A program made the translations under genes and the position numbers. From Acidimicrobiaceae bacterium (GTDB lineage Bacteria > Actinomycetota > Acidimicrobiia > Acidimicrobiales > Poriferisodalaceae), in NCBI GenBank assembly GCA_002722565.1, contig PBMG01000010.1, positions 23,538-87,537 of the forward strand: 64,000 nucleotides of DNA, read 5' to 3'. Of this stretch, positions 17,038 to 27,808 are shown piece by piece; within the stretch, counting starts at the first letter, position 1; each line of letters starts with the position of its first letter. The notes under the pieces are model-generated. The model was given only the letters and a program-made list of their open reading frames with translations, was not told the origin of the DNA and ran no database searches.

Positions 17038-17077
17038 GCCCGTCACTCGTGGGCACACTTGCCTCCTGGAGGATTCA

Positions 17078-19597
17078 GTGTTTGAAAGGTTTACAGATCG
17101 AGCTCGCCGAGTAGTTGTCCTAGCTCAAGAAGAAGCACGCCTTCTCAACCACAATTACATCGGTACCGAACACATCCTCTTGGGACTGATTCATGAAGGT
17201 GAAGGAGTCGCTGCTAAGGCACTCGAATCGTTAGGGATATCACTTGAAGCAGTCCGCAGTCAGGTCGAAGAAATAATTGGCCAAGGTGGCTCATCGCCAA
17301 GCGGTCACATTCCCTTTACCCCAAGAGCCAAAAAGGTGCTCGAACTATCACTTCGCGAAGCGCTTCAACTTGGACACAACTACATCGGCACTGAACACAT
17401 TTTGCTGGGTCTGATCCGAGAAGGAGAAGGAGTAGCTGCGCAAGTACTTGTGAAACTTGGGGCAGACCTTTCTCGAGTTCGACAGCAAGTAATCCAGTTG
17501 CTTTCCGGTTACAGCGGATCAGGGCAAGGAGAAGGCTCTGAACCAGGTAAAGAAACTGTAGGAGGTTCAGCTGAACGCGGGGATGGTCCTCAAGGCGGAT
17601 CAGCGATCTTGGACCAGTTTGGGAGAAACCTCACTCAGAACGCCAAGGACAAAGCTCTTGATCCAGTAATAGGCAGGATGCGCGAAACCGAGCGTGTGAT
17701 GCAGGTGCTCTCAAGACGAACTAAAAACAACCCAGTTCTTATCGGGGAACCCGGAGTTGGGAAAACAGCCATCGTCGAAGGTTTGGCCCAAAAGATTGTT
17801 GCTGGTGAAGTACCAGAAACGCTGCGTGGCAAACAGCTCTACACGCTGGACTTAGGTGCGCTGGTCGCTGGTTCTCGATACCGAGGAGACTTTGAGGAGC
17901 GCCTGAAGAAGGTACTTAAAGAAATTAAGACTCGAGGCGACATAATCCTGTTCATTGACGAACTACATACCTTGGTTGGCGCTGGCGCAGCCGAAGGTGC
18001 TATCGATGCGGCCTCAATCCTCAAACCAATGCTTGCGCGCGGTGAATTGCAAACGATTGGCGCGACCACCTTGGAGGAGTACCGAAAGTACTTAGAAAAG
18101 GACGCTGCGCTAGAAAGACGTTTCCAACCAATACGAGTTGAAGAACCAACTTTAAGCCACACCATAGAAATACTTAAAGGCCTGCGCGACCGCTACGAAT
18201 CGCATCATCGCGTAACTATTACAGACCAAGCTCTGGTAGCCGCAGCCAATCTCGCTGACCGATACATCGCTGACCGACATCTACCCGACAAAGCGATAGA
18301 CCTTATAGACGAAGCAGGGTCGCGTCTTCGTATTAAACGCATGGAGACGCCGCCCGACTACACAGAAATCGAAAACAAGATTGCTGAAGTCGTTGAAAAG
18401 AAAAAACAAGCCGTTGAAAATCAAGATTTCGAGTTAGCCGGCTCTTTGCGTGATGAAGAGAAAGATCTATTAGACCGGCGAACTGAACTCATGGAACAGA
18501 TCAAATCCGAAGGCGTGGATCTATTCGACGAGGTCGACGAGGAAGCGATAGCTGAAGTTCTATCGATCTGGACCGGTATACCCGTTTACAAGCTGACCGA
18601 AGAAGAGACACAGAAGCTTCTGAAGATGGAAGACGAGCTGCACAAACGCGTTATTGGTCAAGAAGACGCGATTAAGGCTGTAAGTCAGGCCATTCGCCGT
18701 ACGCGGGCGGGCCTCAAAGACCCCAAACGCCCTGGAGGTTCGTTCATCTTCCTTGGACCATCTGGCGTCGGGAAAACTGAACTTGCGAAGACGCTCGCCG
18801 AATTTCTTTTCGGAGACGAAGATGCTCTGATCAGCCTTGACATGTCTGAGTACATGGAAAAGCACACCGTGAGCCGGCTCGTCGGATCTCCCCCCGGATA
18901 TGTCGGCTATGAAGAGGGTGGTCAACTAACCGAAGCGGTCCGTCGACGACCATTTTCAGTAGTCCTGTTCGATGAAGTCGAAAAAGCACACCCAGATGTC
19001 TTCAACACCCTTTTGCAGATTCTCGAAGAAGGGCGGCTAACTGACGCTCAAGGTCGTTCAGTCGACTTCAGGAACACCGTCCTAATTATGACTTCTAACC
19101 TCGGTACAGCGGACCTCCGCAGGGCAAACGTTGGGTTCACCAAGGCTGACGAAGCTGTCAGCTACGAGAGGATGAAAGAAAAAGTTAATGATGCCCTGAA
19201 GGCACATTTCCGTCCAGAGTTCCTCAACCGTGTTGATGACACCATCGTGTTCCATGAACTTTCTATGGATGAAGTCACCGAGATTGTCGATTTGATGATC
19301 GCCAGGACCTCTGAGCAGCTCAAAGCGCAAGGTCTAGGCCTAGAGCTAACGGATTCAGCGAAGAACTGGTTGGCGCGGAAAGGCTACGACCCAACCCTCG
19401 GCGCTCGACCTCTTCGAAGGGCAATTCAACGTTATGTCGAAGATGCTTTGTCTGAACGCATCCTCTACAAAGAGTTCCATGCAGGGCAAATCGTTGTGGT
19501 CGACGCGGATGAAGAAACTGACGAAATAGTTTTCCGATCAATTGATGGGTTCGATCCTGAGCCTGTTGAACTCGAAGACGCAGCGAGCAGCGAATAG
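17078..19597 (+). CDS. clpC: ATP-dependent Clp protease ATP-binding subunit ClpC
   Basis: Hexameric AAA+ unfoldase that feeds ClpP. The frame is open to 17000, but GTG 17078 has GGAGG five bases upstream and yields the canonical N-terminus [20 protein letters not shown], so the protein has 839 residues. Order: two Clp_N repeats (about 1-145, with the paired [13 protein letters not shown]), AAA1 with [13 protein letters not shown], a middle domain with a UVR motif ([20 protein letters not shown]), and AAA2 with [20 protein letters not shown] and [24 protein letters not shown] is the pore loop. The C-terminal D2-small domain ends normally. It stands alone, divergent from the polyprenyl synthase gene. 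Confidence 0.97.
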   Translation: MFERFTDRARRVVVLAQEEARLLNHNYIGTEHILLGLIHEGEGVAAKALESLGISLEAVRSQVEEIIGQGGSSPSGHIPFTPRAKKVLELSLREALQLGHNYIGTEHILLGLIREGEGVAAQVLVKLGADLSRVRQQVIQLLSGYSGSGQGEGSEPGKETVGGSAERGDGPQGGSAILDQFGRNLTQNAKDKALDPVIGRMRETERVMQVLSRRTKNNPVLIGEPGVGKTAIVEGLAQKIVAGEVPETLRGKQLYTLDLGALVAGSRYRGDFEERLKKVLKEIKTRGDIILFIDELHTLVGAGAAEGAIDAASILKPMLARGELQTIGATTLEEYRKYLEKDAALERRFQPIRVEEPTLSHTIEILKGLRDRYESHHRVTITDQALVAAANLADRYIADRHLPDKAIDLIDEAGSRLRIKRMETPPDYTEIENKIAEVVEKKKQAVENQDFELAGSLRDEEKDLLDRRTELMEQIKSEGVDLFDEVDEEAIAEVLSIWTGIPVYKLTEEETQKLLKMEDELHKRVIGQEDAIKAVSQAIRRTRAGLKDPKRPGGSFIFLGPSGVGKTELAKTLAEFLFGDEDALISLDMSEYMEKHTVSRLVGSPPGYVGYEEGGQLTEAVRRRPFSVVLFDEVEKAHPDVFNTLLQILEEGRLTDAQGRSVDFRNTVLIMTSNLGTADLRRANVGFTKADEAVSYERMKEKVNDALKAHFRPEFLNRVDDTIVFHELSMDEVTEIVDLMIARTSEQLKAQGLGLELTDSAKNWLARKGYDPTLGARPLRRAIQRYVEDALSERILYKEFHAGQIVVVDADEETDEIVFRSIDGFDPEPVELEDAASSE

Positions 19598-19712
19598 ACA
19601 ACGCCACAAAGTTTGCGGAACATCACGATCTTCCAGCGCTGAGGTAGATGAGTTTCTTCTAAATCCGGACGGCTAGTGCGGAATTGGCTCCGACAAGTGC
19701 CACAGTGGTGAT

Positions 19713-20369
19713 GTGGAAATCACATGGTCCATTGTCCTAGCTGCCGGATCGGGTTCACGATTTGGAGGAGATAAGCAAAACGTGATGCTCGGACATCAAC
19801 GAGTTGTTGATTGGAGTGTTTCCATAGCTAGAGCCAGTTGCGATGGCGTAGTGCTGGTCGTGAACCCCGATGCAGTCAACGACGTCGCTTCCTCAAATGC
19901 AGAAATCGTTGTAGCGGGCGGACATAGTCGGAGCCAATCTGTACGAAATGGTCTGAAGGCCCTCCCCTCAGACGCGACGATTGTTGTTGTACAAGACGCG
20001 GCAAGACCGGGAGCCTCATCCGACCTTTATCGAACTGTCATCGGAGCTGTGCAAGCAGGCGCCGATGCCGCGATTCCGGCCCTCCCCGTTGTAGATACCT
20101 TAAAACGAGTCGTTGACACACCTAATGGACTAGAAGTCAAAGCAACAGTTGATCGTGCAGATCTGATGGCGATCCAGACGCCGCAAGCATTTAAGCGTCA
20201 GATACTGGAAGCAGCTCACGAGAGTGGTGACGAGGCGACTGACGACTCAGGACTGGTTGAAGCAATAGGAGGAACTGTGAATATTGTCCCGGGAGAGGTA
20301 GCTGCAATCAAGATAACTACACCCAAGGATCTCCATATCGCCGCTGAGCTGATGGGACTTAACTCATGA
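19713..20369 (+). CDS. ispD: 2-C-methyl-D-erythritol 4-phosphate cytidylyltransferase
   Basis: MEP-pathway enzyme that makes CDP-methylerythritol. The 218 residues begin with VLAAGSGSRFGGDKQNVML, the nucleotide-binding signature with the critical lysine. VVQDAARPGAS holds the metal-binding aspartate region, and ATVDRADLMAIQTPQAFKR is the C-terminal signature. The start is GTG at 19713. It overlaps ispF by ATGA, the common ispD-ispF pair. The carD gene that often precedes ispD is not here; clpC does. Confidence 0.94.
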   Translation: MEITWSIVLAAGSGSRFGGDKQNVMLGHQRVVDWSVSIARASCDGVVLVVNPDAVNDVASSNAEIVVAGGHSRSQSVRNGLKALPSDATIVVVQDAARPGASSDLYRTVIGAVQAGADAAIPALPVVDTLKRVVDTPNGLEVKATVDRADLMAIQTPQAFKRQILEAAHESGDEATDDSGLVEAIGGTVNIVPGEVAAIKITTPKDLHIAAELMGLNS

Positions 20370-20836
20370 TGCGAATAGGTCAAGGGTACGACGCTCATGG
20401 CTGGGCTGACGATGACCGACCGCTTGTCATCGGAGGAGTTCATTTTCCTGAACACAGAGGTCTCTCAGGCCACAGCGATGCAGATGTTGTCACTCATGCG
20501 GTGATTGATGCCATGCTCGGCGCGGCCGGACTAGGTGATATCGGCCAAGTCTTCCCTGACACAGGTAAAGAATTCGATGGGGCAGACAGCATCGAAATGC
20601 TTCGACGAGCCGCCGAAATGGTTGATAACGAGGGTTGGGTGCTGACTAACGCGGATTGCACTGTCATCATTGACCAGCCGCAGATAGCTCCAGTTAAAGA
20701 CGAGATAGAAAAAAATCTATCTGAAGCAGCAGGGGCGCCCGTCACCGTATGCGGAAAGAGAACTGAGGGAATCGGTGCTCTGGGTCGAGGCGAAGGAGTC
20801 ATAGCAATAGCAGTGGCCTTATTGGAGAGAAAATGA
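20366..20836 (+). CDS. ispF: 2-C-methyl-D-erythritol 2,4-cyclodiphosphate synthase
   Basis: Cyclises CDP-ME 2-phosphate with release of CMP. At 156 residues the length is normal. RIGQGYDAHGW contains the Asp and His zinc ligands, and HRGLSGHSDADVVTHAVIDAMLGAAGLGDIG gives the third ligand (the second His) and the substrate loop. The C-terminal KRTEGIGALGRGEGV is the CMP-binding region. It is coupled to ispD before it and to rlmB after it by ATGA overlaps; cysS, often between ispF and rlmB, is missing. Confidence 0.95.
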   Translation: MMRIGQGYDAHGWADDDRPLVIGGVHFPEHRGLSGHSDADVVTHAVIDAMLGAAGLGDIGQVFPDTGKEFDGADSIEMLRRAAEMVDNEGWVLTNADCTVIIDQPQIAPVKDEIEKNLSEAAGAPVTVCGKRTEGIGALGRGEGVIAIAVALLERK

Positions 20837-21753
20837 GTCGATCCCAACGAAGGCCTCAACCCAGTCGTGGGCGACAACAGGCAGGCAAAAAGAAATCGTC
20901 TAACCGGAGCGGCACTAACAACACGCGAGGACGCCAGCCGGGAGGAAATAAAAACCGTAACGATCGGGATAAGAATCAAACCAAAGTACGAAACCGACCC
21001 GACAACTTGGGTGGAGACCACATCGAAGGACGACAAGCAGTTCGAGAGTTGTTGCGAGCGGGTACGCGACGGACCCAACAAGTGCTTATAAGTGAAGATG
21101 TTCACACCACAGCAATCCTGGCTGAAATAGCGGATCTATGCGAAGAACGGAGAGTTCCTATCAGGCAACTCTCCGCGCGAAAGCTTGATGATTACGCTTT
21201 AACGGAGTCACACCAAGGGGTGATCGCCCAAGCAGAATCAATTCGACCAGTTGAGTTTGAATCGCTTATCGCCAGATCTTCACATGAGCCCCCATTGCTT
21301 GTAGCCCTTGATGGAGTTACCGATCCTGGAAACCTCGGAGCGATTCTTAGGACGGCAGAAGTCGCCGGAGTGACCGGAATTGTTCTACCCCGACATAGAG
21401 CTGTGAGACTTACGCCGGCCGCCGTGAAAGCGGCAGCGGGAGCTGTCGAGCATTTGCCCATAGCGCTTGTAGCGGGGTTGCCAACGACGATTAAGGAGAT
21501 GTCCGACCGAGGTCTTTGGATTGTGGGACTTGATGGCACCGCAAAAAATTCAATTTATGAGATGCGAGTTGCCACAGAACCACTCATGATCGTTCTGGGC
21601 GCGGAAGGTGAAGGACTCTCTCATCTGACAAAGAAGAGATGTGACCAACTTGTCTCAATACCTCAAATCGGTCACCTTGAATCACTCAATGTGTCCAATG
21701 CAGCGGCTATAACAATTTATGAAATACAACGTCAAAGAGAAATGGATCACTGA
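20833..21753 (+). CDS. rlmB: TrmH/SpoU-family 23S rRNA 2'-O-methyltransferase
   Basis: SPOUT methyltransferase, probably the enzyme for Gm2251 of 23S rRNA. The 306 residues begin with about 55 very basic, low-complexity residues rich in R, N, Q, K and G, which suggests nonspecific RNA binding. Then come the substrate-binding domain (DNLGGDHIEGRQAVRELLRAG) and the knot: LDGVTDPGNLGAILRTAEVAG (motif 1), IVLGAEGEGLSHLTKKRCD (motif 2) and SIPQIGHLESLNVSNAAAI (motif 3). All SAM-binding parts are present. It is the last gene of the ispD-ispF-rlmB unit; a tRNA follows. Confidence 0.92.
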   Translation: MSRSQRRPQPSRGRQQAGKKKSSNRSGTNNTRGRQPGGNKNRNDRDKNQTKVRNRPDNLGGDHIEGRQAVRELLRAGTRRTQQVLISEDVHTTAILAEIADLCEERRVPIRQLSARKLDDYALTESHQGVIAQAESIRPVEFESLIARSSHEPPLLVALDGVTDPGNLGAILRTAEVAGVTGIVLPRHRAVRLTPAAVKAAAGAVEHLPIALVAGLPTTIKEMSDRGLWIVGLDGTAKNSIYEMRVATEPLMIVLGAEGEGLSHLTKKRCDQLVSIPQIGHLESLNVSNAAAITIYEIQRQREMDH

Positions 21754-21798
21754 ACGACATCACTAAGCGCCCGCTGGGGTTTACGCTATGCATGCGCG

Positions 21799-21870
21799 GC
21801 CCGAGTAGCTCAACGGCTAGAGCACCGCTCTTGTAAAGCGGAGGTTGTGGGTTCGATTCCCACCTCGGGC
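21799..21870 (+). tRNA. tRNA-Thr (anticodon TGT)
   Basis: The acceptor stem is GCCCGAG with CTCGGGC, the D arm GCTC...GAGC, the anticodon stem CCGCT/AGCGG encloses loop CTTGTAA, and the T arm GTGGG/CCCAC encloses TTCGATT. Anticodon TGT reads ACA. CCA is not encoded. The acceptor and T arms match those of the tRNA-Thr(CGT) at 5847. Confidence 0.96.
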
Positions 21871-21893
21871 TCTGTTACACCGGAAGGAAAATC

Positions 21894-22178
21894 GTGAACT
21901 TGGAAGAATCGTCTCATCAGAAACTGAACCAACGTGACCGAGATATTCTCGAATTTGAACAGTCATGGTGGGAGGCGGAGATCCCCAAGGATCAGGGTGT
22001 GCGTGAAAGGTTCCAATTAACCGAGTCCGAGTATGCGGCTGCATTAGACGAGTTAATTGCATCAGATGAAGCGCTAGCCGCGGAGCCTCTACTTGTGCGA
22101 CGATTGAGGCGGTTACGTGATCGTCGACGCCAACAACATTCAGCCCGCCGGACAGCCGACCAGGAGGTCGCCCAATGA
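21894..22178 (+). CDS. DUF3263 protein
   Basis: A 94-residue helical protein starting at GTG 21894 with GGAAGG upstream. LNQRDRDILEFEQSWW and the C-terminal PLLVRRLRRLRDRRRQQ are the hallmarks of DUF3263, a short actinobacterial family of unknown function that looks like a sigma-70 region 4-type helix-turn-helix followed by a basic tail. It is coupled by ATGA to a LytR_C membrane protein, the same pairing as Rv0430-Rv0431 in mycobacteria. It might regulate or support that partner; this is inference. Confidence 0.85.
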   Translation: MNLEESSHQKLNQRDRDILEFEQSWWEAEIPKDQGVRERFQLTESEYAAALDELIASDEALAAEPLLVRRLRRLRDRRRQQHSARRTADQEVAQ

Positions 22179-22795
22179 ACGGTCCCATGTCAAGACCTAA
22201 CAATGCTGCTGCAATACGAGGAGCTTTGTTGGTAGTCGTTGCCGTCGTAGTAGGTATTTATTTACTGCGAGGAACAGACACTCCGACTCTCGACACTGCT
22301 CCATCAGCGCCGCCCACCACCACTCAAACATCTGAAAGCGAAGCAAGTGCGGAAACAGATGGTGCAGGGTCTTCAACAGAAACAACTCTGCCAGGGATAA
22401 GCGTTGCGACAACAGCTCCAGAAACGGAAGGCGATACCAGCGGCTCAGACGCCGGGACAATGGTTGGATTCGAAGGTCGCCCCAACGCTGAAGTTTCTGT
22501 TCAAGTAGCAAACTCCACTTCGGTGAGGGGAGCAGCGGGGCGAACCACTGATGTTCTCAAAACCAAAGGGTTCATCACAAAATCCCCTATCAACATGAAA
22601 GGGACTGCTTTAGACCGGACCAGGGTTCACTACAAACCAGGGAACATAATCGAAGCGGGGAATATAGCTATTTTGTTGGGCTTGGACGACAAGAACGATG
22701 TCTACAAGATGCCGCAGGACTTGAGCGCTTTCGGCGATATCGAAGACCCGCATATCCTCATTGCCTTAGGCATAGATAAAGCGAGTGCCGAGTAA
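22175..22795 (+). CDS. membrane-anchored LytR_C-domain protein
   Basis: A 206-residue protein with an N-terminal transmembrane helix (residues about 14-31, ALLVVVAVVVGIYLL). A Ser/Thr/Glu-rich disordered linker follows, about 32-100, and then a LytR_C domain from NAEVSVQVANSTSVRGAAGR onward. The family sits outside the membrane in actinobacteria and is thought to act in cell-envelope assembly; this member lacks the LytR-CpsA-Psr catalytic domain. It resembles mycobacterial Rv0431 in architecture and neighbour (DUF3263). The exact role is unknown. Confidence 0.82.
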   Translation: MNGPMSRPNNAAAIRGALLVVVAVVVGIYLLRGTDTPTLDTAPSAPPTTTQTSESEASAETDGAGSSTETTLPGISVATTAPETEGDTSGSDAGTMVGFEGRPNAEVSVQVANSTSVRGAAGRTTDVLKTKGFITKSPINMKGTALDRTRVHYKPGNIIEAGNIAILLGLDDKNDVYKMPQDLSAFGDIEDPHILIALGIDKASAE

Positions 22796-22819
22796 GGCAT
22801 CTCGTCTGCAGAAGTTCCG

Positions 22820-23812
22820 TTGCGTATCCTCATATGCCCCGACAAATATCGTGGCACAGCAACAGCGGGTGTAGCGGCTCAGGCAATATCAGACGGCTTC
22901 CCAAAGTCTCTTTCTGACCCGATATTGATACCTCTGGCTGACGGTGGCGAAGGAACACTCGATGCTTTGGGCGGATCGAACCGGGTTTCACCAGTAACAG
23001 GTCCGCTAGGTGATGTCGTATCAGCAAAATGGCGAATTGCTGGAGGCCAAGCAGTTATCGAAATGGCGGAAGCTAGTGGTTTACTTTTGGCCGGTGGGCC
23101 AAGCGAAAATGACCCGTTATCGGCAACCACATCAGGTACCGGAGAACTCATCTCAGAAGCTAAGGCATCTGGGGCAAGACGAATAATCATTGGGGTCGGC
23201 GGGTCCGCATCTACAGACGGAGGTCTGGGAGCAATACGCGCAATGGAACCACTAGTCCGATTTGCGGGTGTTGACCTACTAGTTGCCTGTGACGTTGAAA
23301 CCAGGTTCCTTGACGCCCCTGCTGTTTTCGGGCCCCAAAAAGGCGCGAGCAAGCTTCAAATCCAACTACTGGAACGTCGACTTCAACGGCTATCAGAAAT
23401 CTATGTCGAAGAGTACGGCATCGATGTAACAGCGCTGCAAAGATCTGGCGCCGCAGGCGGTCTCGCAGGTGGCCTGGCCGCAGTCGGTGCCGAATTAGTA
23501 AGGGGCTTCGACCTCATAGCCGAAGAAGTGGCTTTGGAAGAGGCGATCGCATCGGCTGATCTGGTTATTACAGGCGAAGGACGCTTGGACAAAGAGTCAT
23601 TCAATGGCAAGGTCGTCGGCGGAGTCGTTGGCCTAGCAGACCGATATCAAGTGCCAGTTATAGCTGTGGTCGGCTCATATGACATCGATACGGACGTACC
23701 CGACGGCATGAAGACGGTCTCTCTAGTTGAAAGCTTCGGAGAGGAACTAGCGCACACGGAAACAACTCGGTGCCTGAAGGATGTAGGAAGACAAATATCT
23801 GCTGACCTCTGA
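22820..23812 (+). CDS. glycerate kinase (GlxK/GarK family)
   Basis: Phosphorylates D-glycerate to 2-phosphoglycerate, or 3-phosphoglycerate in some members. A TTG start at 22820 gives MRILICPDKYRGTATAGVAA, the family N-terminus (normally PDSFKGSLSA). IPLADGGEGTLDAL, GVGGSASTDGGLGA, CDVETRFLDAPAVFGPQKGAS and ITGEGRLDKESFNGKVVGGV are all signature blocks. At 330 residues it is somewhat short, with a trimmed C-terminus. It stands 24 bases after the LytR_C gene, and no glyoxylate genes are next to it, although an aminotransferase of the serine/alanine-glyoxylate type is at 56638. Confidence 0.9.
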   Translation: MRILICPDKYRGTATAGVAAQAISDGFPKSLSDPILIPLADGGEGTLDALGGSNRVSPVTGPLGDVVSAKWRIAGGQAVIEMAEASGLLLAGGPSENDPLSATTSGTGELISEAKASGARRIIIGVGGSASTDGGLGAIRAMEPLVRFAGVDLLVACDVETRFLDAPAVFGPQKGASKLQIQLLERRLQRLSEIYVEEYGIDVTALQRSGAAGGLAGGLAAVGAELVRGFDLIAEEVALEEAIASADLVITGEGRLDKESFNGKVVGGVVGLADRYQVPVIAVVGSYDIDTDVPDGMKTVSLVESFGEELAHTETTRCLKDVGRQISADL

Positions 23813-23919
23813 CCGACCACAACGCTTACAAACAGGATCTCTGAGAAAATTTAACTAGCAATTCTCAACAGAATCCTTTGCTTAGAGGTTGCAAATGTGG
23901 TGTGTTCGCTGATTGGCTG

Positions 23920-23946
23920 TTAGCACTCTCTGGGTGAGAGTGCTAA
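23920..23946 (+). promoter_or_regulatory. CIRCE element (HrcA operator)
   Basis: TTAGCACTC, nine bases, GAGTGCTAA: a perfect match to the CIRCE inverted repeat. It lies 83 bases before groEL and should bind the HrcA repressor, which gives heat-inducible control. Confidence 0.96.
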
Positions 23947-24014
23947 CGCCTTAGTACCCAATAAAGAACTAGCTACAAGCTAATCCGGGTGTGGGCTTGA
24001 TGAACTACAGATAA

Positions 24015-25652
<1,638 letters not shown>

Positions 25653-25751
25653 TCTTCTTAAATCTAAACAAACAACGATGCAATAATTCCCCAGATGGCG
25701 TTGCGCAACATCTCTACACTGGTTTCTTAGCAGTTCCGGATTGAGACAAGC

Positions 25752-26243
25752 ATGCCGCCAACACTCCATGAAGCATGTCAACCCTTAAGTGTCATAATCG
25801 GCGAATGGCATGGTTCAGGAGCCGGACAGTATCCCGGCATCGCTGAATTTGAATATCAGGAACAAATCATTGTCTCTCATGTAGGCAAACCATTCCTTAC
25901 GTACAGCCAAAAGACCAAGAATTCGTCCGACGGTCAACCGTTGCATTCTGAACAAGGCTTCCTAAGGATTATCGACGATAAGAACCTAGAAATGGTTGTC
26001 GCACAGCCAACAGGAATCGTTGAAGTTCATAGCGGGTTTTATGCATCGAACCCTAACTCCTGCGTCATGGATCTTCATTCGACGCACGTTGCTGTTACAG
26101 CCACCGCAAAGCCAGTAGAACAAGTTCACCGCCTCTTAAGAATCGCCGACGACACAATGACTTACGACCTTTCGATAGCAGCCGTTGGTAAACCAATACA
26201 ACAGCACCTCAAAGCATCATTAGAGCGGGCCTCGTTTGGTTAG
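25752..26243 (+). CDS. nitrobindin-like haem-binding beta-barrel protein
   Basis: A 163-residue protein of the nitrobindin (THAP4-like, DUF1794) family, a 10-stranded barrel with ferric haem that isomerises peroxynitrite or binds NO. GEWHGSGAGQYPGIAEFEY near the N-terminus is the GxWxGxGxGxYP signature, followed by KPFLTYSQKTK, EQGFLRI and MVVAQPTGIVEVHSG. The C-terminal QQHLKASLERA supplies the proximal His ligand. It sits between groEL and fdhD on the same strand with no clear partner; a truncated haemoglobin at 36383 may act in the same stress response. Confidence 0.88.
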   Translation: MPPTLHEACQPLSVIIGEWHGSGAGQYPGIAEFEYQEQIIVSHVGKPFLTYSQKTKNSSDGQPLHSEQGFLRIIDDKNLEMVVAQPTGIVEVHSGFYASNPNSCVMDLHSTHVAVTATAKPVEQVHRLLRIADDTMTYDLSIAAVGKPIQQHLKASLERASFG

Positions 26244-26285
26244 CAGCTCTTACCGGCAGTATGTGAGGAACTCTGATGGCAGCAG

Positions 26286-26291
26286 TAGTCT
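26286..26291 (+). promoter_or_regulatory. putative -10 element of a leaderless promoter
   Basis: TAGTCT ends six bases before the ATG of fdhD at 26298, with no ribosome binding site in between. Confidence 0.45.
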
Positions 26292-26297
26292 GTCAAT

Positions 26298-27098
26298 ATG
26301 CGGCGGGGTCGAACTGAGAAAGTTTTAGTCAAACAAATCCAGAGCGGCGATGTCACACGATTTCCCGATGAAGTCGTGGTCGAGGAGCCACTTGAAATTC
26401 GGCTGGACGGAAATTTGGTCGCGACAACAATGCGCACCCCAGGTCACGATTATGAACTTGCGGTGGGTTTTTGCGCTGCTGAAAACTTATTAGACGACGT
26501 ATCCGTAACCGCAGTTCGTTATTGCGGTGAAGGCCCAGCAGCAGAATATGAATACAACGTGGTAACCGTAGAGACCGGAGGAGAAGCTCCATTGCCGCAG
26601 CCACGTTTGGGCAACGTCAGTTCATCTTGTGGGCTATGCGGATCCCTCGCACTTACTGAACTGGCTGGTCGGATGACCCCAATAAGTGACTCAACGACCT
26701 TTCATGTTGATGCAATGCAACGAGTGTTGGAGGAAGTTAGTGACCGTCAGGAAATGTTTAACCGAACCGGAGGCCTTCACGCAGCGGCTGTTTTCACTAG
26801 CGACGGAACTATTGAACTAATACGCGAAGACATTGGTCGACACAACGCCGTCGACAAGGTCATTGGTAATCGGGTCCTCCAAGGTAAATCCGATGCGAAA
26901 GAACTCGGGCTTTTCGTGAGTGGGCGGGCCAGCTTCGAAATGGTCCAGAAAGCCTGGAGTGGAGGTTTTGGCACTCTTCTCGCCGTATCTGCTCCCAGCG
27001 CGTTAGCTGTCGAACTAGCGAAAACAGCCAAGATGACGCTGATCGGATTCGCTCGTCAGAATTCAATGAACGTATACAGCGGTGAGATCGATCAATAG
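26298..27098 (+). CDS. fdhD: formate dehydrogenase accessory sulfurtransferase FdhD
   Basis: Passes sulfur from a cysteine desulfurase to the molybdenum or tungsten bis-MGD cofactor of formate dehydrogenase. The 266 residues contain SSSCGLCGSLAL, the CxxC needed for transfer, then MFNRTGGLHAAAVF, REDIGRHNAVDKVIG and LFVSGRASFEMVQKA, all FdhD blocks. No formate dehydrogenase or molybdopterin gene is in the window, so its client is elsewhere. It starts at ATG 26298 with a TAGTCT box six bases upstream. Confidence 0.95.
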   Translation: MRRGRTEKVLVKQIQSGDVTRFPDEVVVEEPLEIRLDGNLVATTMRTPGHDYELAVGFCAAENLLDDVSVTAVRYCGEGPAAEYEYNVVTVETGGEAPLPQPRLGNVSSSCGLCGSLALTELAGRMTPISDSTTFHVDAMQRVLEEVSDRQEMFNRTGGLHAAAVFTSDGTIELIREDIGRHNAVDKVIGNRVLQGKSDAKELGLFVSGRASFEMVQKAWSGGFGTLLAVSAPSALAVELAKTAKMTLIGFARQNSMNVYSGEIDQ

Positions 27099-27103
27099 AC
27101 CCC

Positions 27104-27109
27104 TAAAAT
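27104..27109 (+). promoter_or_regulatory. putative -10 element of a leaderless promoter
   Basis: TAAAAT ends six bases before the ATG of hemQ at 27116, just after the fdhD stop. Confidence 0.45.
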
Positions 27110-27115
27110 CAGTAC

Positions 27116-27805
27116 ATGACCCAGCCACAATATGTTTCGACATCAGTTGGGTGGGGAGTACTCCACTTATTCTGCAAGCTCACTGACGCAACCGACGAAC
27201 AGCGGGTAATAGCTGCAGTCAAAGAAGTTCAAGACAGCGACCATCAAGTTCTTTGCGTCGCTCTCTTTGGGCATAAAGCCGATATTGGATTCATGGCACT
27301 AGGACCTGATCTGTGGAGGCTTCGCAGCCTACAAAGCAAACTTCAGCATGCTGGGCTGTTAGTCGCTGATAGCTACGTCTCAATGACCGAGACATCTGAA
27401 TACGCACCGGATCTGCCGGAGGAAATGAAGATGCCTCGATTGCATCCCGAACTACCACCTGAAGGTAAGCATGCTTTCTGTTTCTACCCGATGTCTAAAC
27501 GTCGAGAAGGCCAGGGGAATTGGTACACCCTCGACTACGAGACTCGCCGAGAAATGATGTATGAACATGGAAAGTCTGGGAGAAACTTTCGCGGTCGAAT
27601 CCTTCAAGTAGTTACTGGGTCTACTGGCGTTGATGACTATGAGTGGGGAGTAACTCTTTTTGCTGAACATTTAGATGACCTTAAAGAAGTCGTCTATACG
27701 ATGCGATACGACGAGGCATCGGCGATATATGGCGAGTTTGGGGCTTTCTACACCGGCTTGCTTGAAGAGGTGGAAATAGTTGTCCAGCAGGTAATGAATG
27801 GATGA
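27116..27805 (+). CDS. hemQ: coproheme decarboxylase HemQ (chlorite-dismutase family)
   Basis: Last step of the coproporphyrin-dependent haem pathway: decarboxylates coproheme to haem b with peroxide. The 229 residues have the double ferredoxin-like fold of chlorite dismutases. FCFYPMSKRREGQGNWYTL carries the Tyr and the PMSK motif of HemQ, and REMMYEHGKSGRNFRGRI has the proximal His. The distal Arg of true chlorite dismutases is not seen, which favours HemQ. hemE and hemY, its pathway partners, lie at 43367-45819, unlike genomes where all three are adjacent. Confidence 0.93.
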   Translation: MTQPQYVSTSVGWGVLHLFCKLTDATDEQRVIAAVKEVQDSDHQVLCVALFGHKADIGFMALGPDLWRLRSLQSKLQHAGLLVADSYVSMTETSEYAPDLPEEMKMPRLHPELPPEGKHAFCFYPMSKRREGQGNWYTLDYETRREMMYEHGKSGRNFRGRILQVVTGSTGVDDYEWGVTLFAEHLDDLKEVVYTMRYDEASAIYGEFGAFYTGLLEEVEIVVQQVMNG

Positions 27806-27808
27806 ATT

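Noticed and set aside
5847..21870. The two tRNA-Thr genes as duplicate attachment sites flanking an integrated element
   Set aside because: They share only normal tRNA arms, lie in opposite orientation, differ in the anticodon arm, and the DNA between them is core metabolism without integrase or phage genes.
25700..25709. GTTGCGCAAC palindrome after groEL
   Set aside because: Ten bases only, with no T tract and no second copy noticed; chance is likely.
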